Below are positions 53,723 through 61,876 of a DNA stretch of 64,000 nucleotides, one piece after another. The DNA is from Dehalococcoidia bacterium (GTDB taxonomy: Bacteria > Chloroflexota > Dehalococcoidia > DSTF01 > JACRBR01), in assembly GCA_040902535.1 (NCBI GenBank), contig JBBDXD010000028.1, forward strand, positions 122,080 through 186,079, read 5' to 3'. Every line of letters starts with the position of its first letter. The stretch's first letter is position 1. A model generated the notes under the pieces. It did not search any database. It was not told where the DNA came from and was given only the letters and a program-made list of their open reading frames with translations. Position numbers and translations under genes: made by a program.

Positions 53723-55072
53723 ATGCCTGAAATCAACTCGGGGGACACCGCGTGGGTGCTATCTGCATCTGCACTTGTCCTGTTCATGACACCGGGACTC
53801 GCGTTCTTCTATGCCGGGTTCGTACGCAACAAAAACGTCCTCGGCACGCTGATGCAGAGCTTCATCGTGATGGGGCTCGTAGGCGTGTTGTGGGTCGTCG
53901 TCGGCTACTCGCTCACGTTCGGCCCCGATGTCGAGGGCTGGGGATTGATCGGCAACCTGGACCACTTCGGTCTGAAGGGCGTCGGCGCCGCCGGGGACTC
54001 GCAGGCGGGTCCGGGCATCCCGCACGAAGCGTTCATGATCTTCCAATGCATGTTCGCCATCATCACGCCGGCGCTGATCACCGGCGCATTCGCCGAGCGT
54101 GCGAAGTTCGGCCCCTTCCTCGTCTTCATGGCGGCATGGTCGTTGCTCGTGTACGCGCCCGTCGCGCACTGGGTGTTCGACGTGGAAGGCTGGCTGCTGG
54201 CTGACATGAAGACGCTCGACTTCGCGGGCGGCACCGCGATCCACGTCAATGCGGGCGCCGCTGCGCTTGCGGCCGCGCTGGTCTTCGGGCGGCGCAAGGG
54301 CTACAAGCAGGAGCCCATGGAGCCGCACGACATCACGATGATCCTGCTGGGCACCGGCATTCTCTGGTTCGGCTGGTTCGGCTTCAACGCCGGCAGCGCC
54401 GGAGCGGCGAACGCCGTCGCGGCGAATGCGTTCACCGTGACGAACACCGCCGCCGCCGCCGCCGCGCTCTCGTGGGTCGGCATGAGCTGGTGGATGTCCG
54501 GTAAGCCGAGCGTCGTCGGCGCCGCCGCCGGCGCCGTGGCGGGCCTCGTCGCTATCACGCCGGCCTCCGGCTACGTGCAGCCGATGGAATCGATCGCGAT
54601 CGGCGGCATCGCGGGCGCCCTGTGCTTCCTCGCCGTCCAGTGGCGGACGCGGACGAACCTCGATGACTCGTTGGACGTGGTGGCGGTGCACGGCGTCGGC
54701 GGCCTGTGGGGCGCGCTGGCGACCGGTGTCTTCACGATCGCCGCTGCCAACACGCTCGGCGTCGACGGTCTGACGCAGGGTGGCGGCCTGGAGCAGATTG
54801 GCCGGCAAGCGGTCGGCGTGGCCGCCGTCGCGACGTACTCGTTCATCGTCACGTTCGGCATTCTCAAGCTCCTTGACCTCACCGTGGGCATACGTGTCAA
54901 TGAGGAGGACGAGGTCGCGGGCCTCGACGTCTCGCAGCACGGCGAGCGAGCGTACGTCTTCGGGGGCAGCGGGCCGGTGCTCGGCATTCCCGAGGCGATC
55001 CCGGTGCACACGGACATGCCGATTCACCAGCCGTCCGGTGTGCCGCAAGCAACACCGGGCTCGACCCGATAG
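53723..55072 (+). CDS. amt: Ammonium transporter Amt
   Basis: A 449-residue Amt/MEP/Rh transporter with eleven membrane helices: ASALVLFMTPGLAFFYAGFVRNKNVL, then the conserved AHWVFDVEGW, DFAGGTAIHVNAG (twin-His region) and HGVGGLWGALATGVF with the second pore His. It moves ammonium/ammonia inward. The cytosolic C-terminus binds PII. GGGGAGGGG precedes the ATG; glnK follows 13 bases downstream, the canonical amt-glnK pair. Confidence 0.95.
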   Translation: MPEINSGDTAWVLSASALVLFMTPGLAFFYAGFVRNKNVLGTLMQSFIVMGLVGVLWVVVGYSLTFGPDVEGWGLIGNLDHFGLKGVGAAGDSQAGPGIPHEAFMIFQCMFAIITPALITGAFAERAKFGPFLVFMAAWSLLVYAPVAHWVFDVEGWLLADMKTLDFAGGTAIHVNAGAAALAAALVFGRRKGYKQEPMEPHDITMILLGTGILWFGWFGFNAGSAGAANAVAANAFTVTNTAAAAAALSWVGMSWWMSGKPSVVGAAAGAVAGLVAITPASGYVQPMESIAIGGIAGALCFLAVQWRTRTNLDDSLDVVAVHGVGGLWGALATGVFTIAAANTLGVDGLTQGGGLEQIGRQAVGVAAVATYSFIVTFGILKLLDLTVGIRVNEEDEVAGLDVSQHGERAYVFGGSGPVLGIPEAIPVHTDMPIHQPSGVPQATPGSTR

Positions 55073-55085
55073 GCAGGAGGACTCT

Positions 55086-55454
55086 TTGAAAAAGGTCGAA
55101 GCGATCATCCGTCCGGAAAAACTGGACGACGTCAAGAACGCGCTCGCAGCGCGCGGCTACATCGGGCTGAACATCGTCGGCGTCACGGGGCGCGGGGCGC
55201 AGAAGGGCATCGTGCACGCGGGACGCGGCGCGCAGCCCTACTCTGTGGACATGCTGCCGAAGGTGAAACTCGAGACCGTCGTCGTCGATGAGTGCGTCGA
55301 CGACTGCGTGAACGTCATCCAGCAGGCGGCGTGGACGGGGAACATCGGCGATGGCAAGATCTTCGTCACACCGGTGCTGGAAGCGATCCGCGTCCGCACC
55401 GGCGAGCGCGGAGATATCGCGGTAGAGCGCGGCGGCGACGTGCCGGTCGCGTAG
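55086..55454 (+). CDS. glnK: Nitrogen regulatory PII protein GlnK
   Basis: A 122-residue PII: KKVEAIIRPEKLDDVKNALAARG, T-loop GRGAQKGIVHAGRGAQPYSVD, KVKLETVV, and the GDGKIFV ATP loop. It senses 2-oxoglutarate and ATP/ADP and blocks the Amt pore. The T-loop has one extra residue (Pro) and Tyr at position 52, close to the usual uridylylated Tyr51, so covalent control is uncertain. Start is TTG 55086 with GGAGG upstream. A bidirectional terminator follows. Confidence 0.94.
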   Translation: MKKVEAIIRPEKLDDVKNALAARGYIGLNIVGVTGRGAQKGIVHAGRGAQPYSVDMLPKVKLETVVVDECVDDCVNVIQQAAWTGNIGDGKIFVTPVLEAIRVRTGERGDIAVERGGDVPVA

Positions 55455-55473
55455 TACGAAACGATCCAAAAGC

Positions 55474-55504
55474 AAAAGGGCCTCCGGGATACGGAGGCCC
55501 TTTT
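55474..55504. terminator. Bidirectional intrinsic terminator after glnK
   Basis: GGGCCTCCG (55478-55486) pairs perfectly with CGGAGGCCC (55492-55500); AAAA precedes and TTTT follows, so it works on both strands. It ends glnK on the plus strand and the tcmP operon on the minus strand, whose stop codon overlaps its last bases. Confidence 0.9.
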
Positions 55505-56367
55505 CATTCCAATGCCATCCTGTGCTGGCCGGTGAACTGCCGTCGGCTGATCTTCTCGAAAAACTCCTGGCCCTTAGGATTCTTACTAGCGAAGATCAAA
55601 TGGTAGATCGGATTAGATTTGGTGTTCAGAATGCGTACATGGTCATCGACGTGGATGTAGTCGATCGTGCGGAGCCGATCTTTGTAGAACTCGAGTAGTG
55701 CGCCGAACGTGATCCGACGGCCTTCCGCACGGACATCGACGAACCGACGCCAGTCCCCGGATCCAAAGAATGCATCTAGCTGTGGCGCATAGCTCGGCTG
55801 GTCGATGAATCTCCGAAGGTAACCAGTCATGAACGTGATGATTAGATCGATCCTGCGGCCTCCAGTCATCCGCTTTATGGCATCAAAGGAGATCTGAAAG
55901 GCAGTGGGATCGATGACGGCAAGGCCAAGCGTGCTTGTTCGATTGCGTGGAGTGAACAGCTTGTCACCGGCGAGCACCGCGGCGTTGTTGCAGTCCATCG
56001 TGGTGATCGTAGTGCGCCCTCTCGGAGAGTCATCTATCCTCGCGCCGAGCGCGGCGGTAACCGCCGGGTCTGCATCATTCAGAAATAAGTTGGTGAAGGC
56101 ATACTTGGCCTTCGCCGCTCTCAAAGGCGATCCTTCGAATTCCTGAGTCGTTCCTCGAACACGGGACCGACCCGGGCCGGTGAAGAGGTCGATATAAACG
56201 CGCCGCGGCCATTTCGACTTCATTCCGGTGGTGAAGATTTGGATGTACCGCTCTATGTAATAGAGCTTCTCCTCAGCCCACTCTCCATCATCCCGCACGG
56301 GGAGTCCATCATCCCCAACACTAAGATCCTGTGAGTCAACCGGTTGGACCTCATCGTCGTCCTTCAT
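55504..56367 (-). CDS. Three-Cys-motif partner protein TcmP
   Basis: A 287-residue protein resembling the TcmP family: N-terminal YIERYIQIFTTGMKSKWPRRVYIDLFTGPGRSRVRGT, with YIDLFTGPG like a methyltransferase motif I, and SPLRAAKAKYAFTNLFLNDADP. The family is named for being encoded next to three-Cys-motif proteins, as here. Its molecular role is unknown. Lower GC than neighbours indicates acquisition. The ATG overlaps the stop of the upstream gene (ATGA). Confidence 0.82.
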   Translation of the reverse strand: MKDDDEVQPVDSQDLSVGDDGLPVRDDGEWAEEKLYYIERYIQIFTTGMKSKWPRRVYIDLFTGPGRSRVRGTTQEFEGSPLRAAKAKYAFTNLFLNDADPAVTAALGARIDDSPRGRTTITTMDCNNAAVLAGDKLFTPRNRTSTLGLAVIDPTAFQISFDAIKRMTGGRRIDLIITFMTGYLRRFIDQPSYAPQLDAFFGSGDWRRFVDVRAEGRRITFGALLEFYKDRLRTIDYIHVDDHVRILNTKSNPIYHLIFASKNPKGQEFFEKISRRQFTGQHRMALE

Positions 56368-57101
56368 TGCGTGGCGCTTGTGGGCATCTCATCCCACTTG
56401 CGGCCGTCTAGGATGCGGCCATTTGCCTTCTTGGCACGGCGCACCCCGCTCTCGTCGTGCGCGCCCCATTGCTTGAAGAAGAACGCAACGCCTTGGTCCT
56501 GGCACTGGTCACGCACACCTCGTGCCCAATCAGCACGCATGGGTCGTGCACCATGACCGGACTCACCGCCGACGATCACCCAATCTATACCCCGTAGGTC
56601 GAGCTTCAGCGGACCGAGCAACGGCTCACATGACAGGAATCGGACGTGAGCGTCGGTCGAGCGCAACGCGTCAATGCGCGTTGTAAAGCGCTGATTCTCC
56701 ACACTCGAACCCATCCAGACGTTCGGTTGCCAAGGCAACGTTGAAGATAATGCGGCAGCACGCTCTGGTCGCTTCGTGAGCACCTGGAAGATGTGCCACG
56801 ATGCTTCGGCCATTACATCGAAAACCTCTTTGATGAACTCATCCGGCACGCGTTCATGAAAGAGGTCGCTCATGGAATTCACGAAGATCATCTTCGGACG
56901 CTTCCACTCGAGAGGAAGCGAGAGACGTTCCTCCCAGATCCTTAGATCAAAGCCCTGCTCGTACGGGTGATTCGGAACTCCGCGGAACCGTTCGGCGAAC
57001 GTCTCCGCGTAACAATGAGCACAGCCGGGCGAAACCTTCGTGCACCCGGTAACTGGATTCCAGGTTGCGTCCGTCCACTCGATCGAGGACAAGGTAGACA
57101 T
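56364..57101 (-). CDS. Phage Gp37/Gp68-family three-Cys-motif protein (DUF5131-like)
   Basis: A 245-residue protein with WTDATWNPVTGCTKVSPGCAHCYAETFAERF; the three Cys (C-x6-C-x2-C) resemble a radical-SAM-like cluster site. Later parts include IFVNSMSDLFHERVPDEF, QVLTKRPERA and the C-terminal FFFKQWGAHD. The family occurs in phages and in chromosomal islands, with an unresolved function. It is the first gene of a two-gene operon with tcmP, and its promoter contains a LexA-like box. Confidence 0.85.
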   Translation of the reverse strand: MSTLSSIEWTDATWNPVTGCTKVSPGCAHCYAETFAERFRGVPNHPYEQGFDLRIWEERLSLPLEWKRPKMIFVNSMSDLFHERVPDEFIKEVFDVMAEASWHIFQVLTKRPERAAALSSTLPWQPNVWMGSSVENQRFTTRIDALRSTDAHVRFLSCEPLLGPLKLDLRGIDWVIVGGESGHGARPMRADWARGVRDQCQDQGVAFFFKQWGAHDESGVRRAKKANGRILDGRKWDEMPTSATQ

Positions 57102-57122
57102 CCTCTTCTCCTGCCGCCGAGT

Positions 57123-57153
57123 ATGATATCATCCTAGAACAAACGTTCGTCAA
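57123..57153 (-). promoter_or_regulatory. Promoter of the three-Cys/tcmP operon with LexA-like box
   Basis: On the minus strand TTGACG (57153-57148) is followed by TGATATCAT (57131-57123), giving -10 choices TGATAT (16-base spacer) or TATCAT (19). Between them GAAC-AAAC-GTTC (57137-57148, plus strand) is a perfect GAAC-N4-GTTC palindrome, the LexA/DinR box of Gram-positive-type bacteria. A repressor bound there would block RNA polymerase. Confidence 0.7.
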
Positions 57154-57284
57154 GGCCTCACACGACGTCACGAGCTCAAGGTCATCGCTCACCGCCCGAC
57201 CGCGTCATAGTCAATGCGCCCCACGCGTTGATCTTGTTCCCTCGATAGGCGGCGAGCAACAACCATCGCCATCCGGTCCGCGTC

Positions 57285-57319
57285 GTTCCCGCTTCCAGCC
57301 TCCAACCTCCAGATCCCGC
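57285..57319. repeat. Degenerate tandem heptamer array upstream of the lipocalin-like gene
   Basis: GTTCCCG, CTTCCAG, CCTCCAA, CCTCCAG, ATCCCGC. It ends directly at the TACTCT -10-like box (57320-57325). Confidence 0.7.
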
Positions 57320-57331
57320 TACTCTGCCACC

Positions 57332-57763
57332 ATGCCGGCATCTGACCTCATCGGCACGTGGGCGCTCCTTTCGACCGAATGGAAGCGCGCCGATGGCAAG
57401 CACGCGAATCCCTTCGGCGAGGGCGCGACGGGCATCCTCATCTACGACGCGTCCGGCCACATGTCGGCGCAGATCATGCGCGCCGGCCGGCCCGCACCGG
57501 GGGCCGCGGATCGCGCGGGAATCGACACGGCGATGGCGTCGGCGGTTGCCGGCTATGTCGCCTACTTCGGTGCGTTCACGATCGACGATGCAGAAGCGAC
57601 CGTCACGCATCGGCTGATCGGCGCGGCGCACCCCGCATGGGTTGGCCTGGAATTCGTGCGCCGGTTCGAGATCGCAGGCGACGTCCTGACGCTGCGCGAT
57701 GACCTGATCACCGCCGACGGTGTCGCGGTCGCCGCGGCGACCTCCTGGCAGCGGATCTCGTGA
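57332..57763 (+). CDS. Lipocalin-like domain protein
   Basis: A 143-residue protein of the lipocalin-like family: LIGTWALLSTEWKRADGK (GTW start motif of the barrel), then GHMSAQIMRAGRP, YFGAFTIDDAEATVTHRL and FEIAGDVLTLRDD. It binds small hydrophobic ligands or is part of polyketide-related pathways in some organisms. There is no signal peptide. The ATG follows TACTCT by six bases. Confidence 0.8.
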   Translation: MPASDLIGTWALLSTEWKRADGKHANPFGEGATGILIYDASGHMSAQIMRAGRPAPGAADRAGIDTAMASAVAGYVAYFGAFTIDDAEATVTHRLIGAAHPAWVGLEFVRRFEIAGDVLTLRDDLITADGVAVAAATSWQRIS

Positions 57764-57933
57764 TTACAAAGACGCACGGATCGCACTCGACGCCGCGTCC
57801 GGCGCCTTCGGCGAAAGCCCGCCCGTGCCGATGATCAATGAGCGCCCACGTGGCATTGCCACATGTGAAGGGCCTCCCTAAGATGCCATAGCACACGAAC
57901 TACTCATGCGATAGACGAGGAGCGGCCGCCCGA

Positions 57934-59442
57934 ATGCAAATCTCCGTCGAATCCGGGGACATTCAGAGTGTCGAAGCCGAATGTATCGTCGTGAACCTCT
58001 TCGAAGGCGTCACGGCTCCGGCCGGCGCCACCGGCGCGGTCAACGATGCGCTCTCGGGCGCCATCAGCGAACTGATCGCCGCCGGCGACGTGCGCGGCAA
58101 GCAGGGCGAGATGACGCTGTTGCACAGCTTCGGCAAACTGCCCGCAAAACGCGTGCTGATCGCCGGCCTCGGCAAGACCGGCGACTTCAACATCGACAAA
58201 GTGCGCGAGTTGAGCGCGAACGTCGCGCGCTTTCTGCGCGGCAAGCGCATCACCCGGTTCGCCACGATCGCGCACGGCGCGGGCATCGGCGGATTGGACG
58301 CCGAGTCGTGTACGCAGGCCCTCGCCGAAGGCGCGGTGCTGGGACTCTACCGGTTCGACCGTCACAAGAAGACCGACGACGATGCCATCGAGGTCGCGGC
58401 GATCACCCTCGTCGAGCACGACGCCACCCGCGTCGATGCGATGCACCGCGCGGCGGAGCGCGGCACGATCATGGCGGAAGCCGCCAACTTCGCGCGCGAC
58501 CTGTCAAACGAGCCCTCGAACGTGCTGACACCGACGGAGTTCGCCGCGCGCACGGAGAAGATGGCAGCCGAGCACCAACTCGGGTTCACGGTCTTCGACC
58601 GCGCCAAGGCCGAAGAGATGGGAATGGGCGCGTTTCTCGGCGTCGCGAAGGGCAGCGCGCAACCGCCGAAGTTCATAATGCTCACGTACCGTGGCGGCGG
58701 CGAAGGCGCGACGCTCGGCCTGATCGGCAAGGGCATTACCTTCGACACGGGCGGCATCTCCATCAAGCCCGCCGCTGGCATGGAAGAGATGAAGGGCGAT
58801 ATGTCCGGCGGCGCCGCGGTCGTCGCGGCTATGATCGCGATTGCGCGGCTCAAGCCGAAGATCAACGTCACCGCGCTCGTGCCGGCGACCGAGAACATGC
58901 CCGGCGGCAACGCCACGAAGCCCGGCGATCTGCTTCGCGCCATGAACGGCAAGACGATCGAAGTGATCAACACGGACGCCGAAGGCCGCCTGATCCTCGC
59001 CGACGCCCTCAGCTACGCCGTCCAGCTCGACTTATCACCGGTCGTCGATGTCGCGACGCTCACGGGTGCGATCTCCGTCGCGCTCGGCGACGTCGCATTC
59101 GGCGTCTTCGCCAACAACGATGCGCTCGTGGAGCGTGTGAAGGCCGCAGCGACAGTCTCCGGCGAGCGCTGCTGGCAACTGCCGATGTTTCCGGAATACA
59201 AGGATCTGAACAAGAGCATGGTCGCCGATGTGAAGAACACCGGCGGTCGCAATGCCGGATCGATCGCCGCGGCGTTTTTCCTCAAGGAGTTCGTCGATGA
59301 GCGGCCCTGGGCCCACCTCGACATCGCCGGCGTGGACTTCTTCGACAAGGAGAAAGGGACGATCGTGAAGGGCGCGAGCGGCATTCCGGTGCGGACCTTG
59401 GTGAACCTCGCGCTGGACCTGGCAGAGCGCCCCTTCGCGTAA
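57934..59442 (+). CDS. pepA: Leucyl aminopeptidase (PepA, M17)
   Basis: A 502-residue M17 aminopeptidase. The catalytic domain has GKGITFDTGGISIKP (about 264-278, two-zinc Lys/Asp), MKGDMSGGAAVV and VINTDAEGRLILADALSYA (about 344-362, the M17 signature). It removes N-terminal amino acids as a hexamer, and some members bind DNA. N-terminal 150 residues are the usual macro-like domain. GAGGAG lies upstream of the ATG. Confidence 0.95.
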   Translation: MQISVESGDIQSVEAECIVVNLFEGVTAPAGATGAVNDALSGAISELIAAGDVRGKQGEMTLLHSFGKLPAKRVLIAGLGKTGDFNIDKVRELSANVARFLRGKRITRFATIAHGAGIGGLDAESCTQALAEGAVLGLYRFDRHKKTDDDAIEVAAITLVEHDATRVDAMHRAAERGTIMAEAANFARDLSNEPSNVLTPTEFAARTEKMAAEHQLGFTVFDRAKAEEMGMGAFLGVAKGSAQPPKFIMLTYRGGGEGATLGLIGKGITFDTGGISIKPAAGMEEMKGDMSGGAAVVAAMIAIARLKPKINVTALVPATENMPGGNATKPGDLLRAMNGKTIEVINTDAEGRLILADALSYAVQLDLSPVVDVATLTGAISVALGDVAFGVFANNDALVERVKAAATVSGERCWQLPMFPEYKDLNKSMVADVKNTGGRNAGSIAAAFFLKEFVDERPWAHLDIAGVDFFDKEKGTIVKGASGIPVRTLVNLALDLAERPFA

Positions 59443-59464
59443 TGACGCGCGTTAGCGTAAGAAC

Positions 59465-59494
59465 GAGGGACGGATTGTTGACGGTCCGTCCCTC
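59465..59494. terminator. 10-bp hairpin between convergent pepA and hsp20
   Basis: GAGGGACGGA (59465-59474) pairs perfectly with TCCGTCCCTC (59485-59494), with a ten-base loop. It separates convergent genes and has no strong T-run. A bidirectional terminator is likely. Confidence 0.65.
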
Positions 59495-59526
59495 ATCCAC
59501 GCGTTTCCCAGTCGCGTTTGCACCGA

Positions 59527-60006
59527 TCAGATCGTGTCGCCGGACGCGTAGCTCGTCGTATCCTCGCCGCGGCCGCGGGCACCGCCGGTGTCGCCCTGCA
59601 TGTTGCGCCCGCGGTTACCGACGCGTTCGCCCTGCGTGGGTGACACGCCGTGGAGCATCAGTTCGGCCGTCGTCGTGCGATCGGCGACCGGCAGCGACAC
59701 GACGATCACGCCGTTGTTGTACGTCACGTTCGCGCGCTCGCCATCGACGTTCGTCGGCAACTCGATCTCGCGGTGGTACGGCCCCGCCGTCCACTCATCG
59801 AGGATGATCTCGTTCTGGCCCTTCATCGCGCCGCGCAAGTCAGCATGCAGCGTCACCACTGGGCCGTCCGACACGTACACAACGATGTTCTGCGGCTCCA
59901 ACCCTGGCATCGGCGCCGAGATCGTGACGCGCTCAGCGCTGCGATACACGTTCGCCGGGATCTCCTGGGTGTCCGTGTTCTGTTCGGATTGCTTGTCCTG
60001 CAACAT
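59527..60006 (-). CDS. Small heat-shock protein (Hsp20/alpha-crystallin)
   Basis: A 159-residue Hsp20: N-terminus with a Gln/Asn/Asp-rich stretch, then alpha-crystallin core VTISAPMPGLEPQNIVVYVSDG, WTAGPYHREIELPTNVDGERANVTYNNGVIVVSLP (the A-x-x-x-n-G-v-L-like end). The C-terminal 40 residues are Gly/Arg-rich. It keeps unfolding proteins soluble. GGGAGGTGA directly precedes the ATG. No CIRCE-like repeat seen upstream. Confidence 0.85.
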   Translation of the reverse strand: MLQDKQSEQNTDTQEIPANVYRSAERVTISAPMPGLEPQNIVVYVSDGPVVTLHADLRGAMKGQNEIILDEWTAGPYHREIELPTNVDGERANVTYNNGVIVVSLPVADRTTTAELMLHGVSPTQGERVGNRGRNMQGDTGGARGRGEDTTSYASGDTI

Positions 60007-60261
60007 TCACCTCCCTGGCACTGCTGCGCCGTCTCAACCAACGCTAGCTCCAGTGCAGGTACGCCGAAGCAACGGGCGCCGTGCGCGTAATGTCAAAGCA
60101 CTCACAGCTCTCGCCCAACGCGCGAGCCCTGCCCGCACCGGCGGATTGTTACGACATTGCGATCCCCGTGTATGTGAAAAGCTTCTCGATTTGCGCTTTT
60201 GAAATGCGAGATGCGCTTAACTTGACGCGCCTGTGGCGGGCCGGGTTGGGGGGACAACGGA

Positions 60262-60633
60262 ATGACACGGGTACTGATCGTCGATTACGACCAAACCATC
60301 GTCCGCATGCTCCGGCTCACCCTGCACACCAGCGGCTTCGACGTCGAGACCGCCCACGATGCCGAAACGGCCTTCGCCGCGCTGGACCGCGAGCCGCCCG
60401 ACGCGATCATCCTCGACCTGGCCGTGGGAGAGATTCCCGCGGAGCGCTTCGTCCGCGAGATCCGTCGCCATGGCTGCGTCGCGCCCATCATCGTCACGTC
60501 GGCTGCCGTGAGCGGCGACCGGAGGCGGCTGGGTGCGGACGCGTTCATTCCCAAGCCGTTTCGACCGGATGCCGTGATCGAAGCCGTCGCCGCGCTGACA
60601 CACTATGCGATGGATGGCGCCGCCGGCGGCTGA
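60262..60633 (+). CDS. Single-domain response regulator
   Basis: A 123-residue CheY-like receiver with all functional residues: D8 and D10 (VDYD), phospho-acceptor D52 (ILDLAV), T79 (VTSAA) and K98 (PKPF). No output domain, so it acts by protein contacts or in a phosphorelay. No histidine kinase is in the window. It contrasts with the two receiver-like proteins at 1008 and 61476, which lack these residues. Confidence 0.9.
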   Translation: MTRVLIVDYDQTIVRMLRLTLHTSGFDVETAHDAETAFAALDREPPDAIILDLAVGEIPAERFVREIRRHGCVAPIIVTSAAVSGDRRRLGADAFIPKPFRPDAVIEAVAALTHYAMDGAAGG

Positions 60634-60717
60634 TTCTGCCGTACACCTCGAGCGAGCAAGAACCGGGCGCACAAAGTACGCATCGCGGCGCCCGTTGACC
60701 GTGGCGCGTCGACTGTA

Positions 60718-60856
60718 GCGCGGGCTTTCAGCCCGCGATATCGACTCAGACACTGCCCGCGTTCTACGCCAATCGAGCGCGGGCTTTCAGCCCGCGACAT
60801 CGACTCAGACACTGCCCGCGTTCTACGCCAATCGAGCGCGGGCTTTCAGCCCGCGC
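60718..60856. repeat. 59-bp tandem repeat with a palindromic core, 2.4 copies
   Basis: The palindrome GCGCGGGCT-TTC-AGCCCGCG starts at 60718, 60777 and 60836, exactly 59 bases apart. The intervening 39 bases (CGACTCAGACACTGCCC..., CGTTCTACGCCAATCGA) are nearly identical in the two complete units. A further copy of the palindrome lies at 5753. The uniform spacers exclude a CRISPR array. Confidence 0.85.
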
Positions 60857-60910
60857 GGAAAACGGAAAACCGCTGTCGCCCTGCGTCGCCAGCCGCAGTA
60901 GAATCTCGCC

Positions 60911-61222
60911 ATGCGTTTCCCGATGCTCATCGATCCGACCTGGCGGCCACTGCTCATGCTCTTCGGCGCCACGCCAGCACGCTTCTTTGTCGATGTCGTC
61001 GAGGCGACCTGCGATTCCGCTACGGCCCCTTCGACGAAACGGTGCCGCGTGACGAGATCCTGGGCGTCGAGCCGTGTACGCCGCGCTGGTACCACGGCAT
61101 CGGCGGGCGCTGGACGCCGGGCACGCGCTGCTCCTGGGGTCGCACCAGGGCGTCCTGTCATTTCGACAAGGGTCCAACGGATCCCGTAGACGCGTTCTCC
61201 GGCGTCTACGGCACCTGCTAGT
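60911..61222 (+). pseudogene. Decayed gene of a small uncharacterised protein, two frameshifts
   Basis: Reading starts MRFPMLIDPTWRPLLMLFGA and must shift at about 61005 to continue as GDLRFRYGPFDETVPRDEI, then LGVEPCTPRWYHGIGGRWTP, and again at about 61120 to GHALLLGSHQGVLSFR. Each shift is one base lost in a G-run. The mended protein looks like a small PH-like or DUF protein of unknown function. TAGAAT six bases before the ATG was probably its promoter. Confidence 0.65.
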
Positions 61223-61246
61223 AGGTGACATCGACGCCAACATAAT

Positions 61247-61435
61247 CTACTCCTTCACCGCATCGAGCGCGCTCTGCTGGATCTCGTTCGGGATCGATGA
61301 CAGCCCGAAGATCAGCGCCAGCCACGCGACGAGCAGCGGCCACCGCGCGAAACGGTCGATTGCCAACAGCAGCCACGCGAACATGCGTACTTGTAGCGGG
61401 CGAGCATCGCTTGTGAAAACGATACCATGCGGCAC
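61247..61435 (-). pseudogene. Truncated VanZ-family gene start
   Basis: On the minus strand FAWLLLAIDRFARWPLLVAWLALIFGLSSIPNEI resembles the first helix of VanZ-family membrane proteins (RWxPxLxWxALIFxLSS). It stops at 61247 after 62 codons, without the later helices and the DKxxH motif, so it looks like an N-terminal remnant. The likely original start is the Met at 61384. Confidence 0.5.
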
Positions 61436-61475
61436 AAGGCCGAGCCTCCGCTAAAGCAGGACGGCTAGGGCGCCC

Positions 61476-61826
61476 ATGTCCGCACTCCCCTCAAACGTAC
61501 TTCTCGTGGAGGACGGCGAGCCCTTCATGCGGCTCATGGCGTGGGCGCTTCGCGAGGACGCTTCGAAGTCCACGCAACCTCGATCGAAAACTGAGGTCGG
61601 GCGTCTCCGGCCCTCCGCCATCGTCTTCAACATGCGCGACTCGAAGAGTCAGAGGCGTGACTGCATCGCTGATCTGCGCAACATCAAGCCGGACGTCTGC
61701 ATCGTCGATATCTACGAGGGCGATGAGCCAAGACCCGGCGCCGATGGCTATCTCGTATCGCCCGTGATCGCCGCAGACCTCAAGGCAATGATCGAGCAGC
61801 TTTGCAACCACCTGGTCCGCGAATAG
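61476..61826 (+). CDS. Second receiver-like protein lacking the phospho-acceptor Asp
   Basis: A 116-residue homologue of the protein at 1008: VLLVEDGEPFMRLMAWALRED matches VVVVENERPLQKLLRWALEEE, and RPSAIVFNMRDS has Asn at the site of the phosphorylated Asp. The end, DGYLVSPVIAADLKAMIEQL, matches DAVVASPYRASDVVRAIAQL. Both lack output domains. It faces the cupredoxin lipoprotein (convergent). Confidence 0.65.
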   Translation: MSALPSNVLLVEDGEPFMRLMAWALREDASKSTQPRSKTEVGRLRPSAIVFNMRDSKSQRRDCIADLRNIKPDVCIVDIYEGDEPRPGADGYLVSPVIAADLKAMIEQLCNHLVRE

Positions 61827-61876
61827 CGCCGGATGCCTCGTTCCGAGTCGGAAGCGAAGCGGCTGACGCCTACCAG

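Noticed and set aside
60718..60856. Possible CRISPR array
   Set aside because: The palindromic repeats are regularly spaced, but the intervening sequences are practically identical and only two are present; no cas genes nearby.
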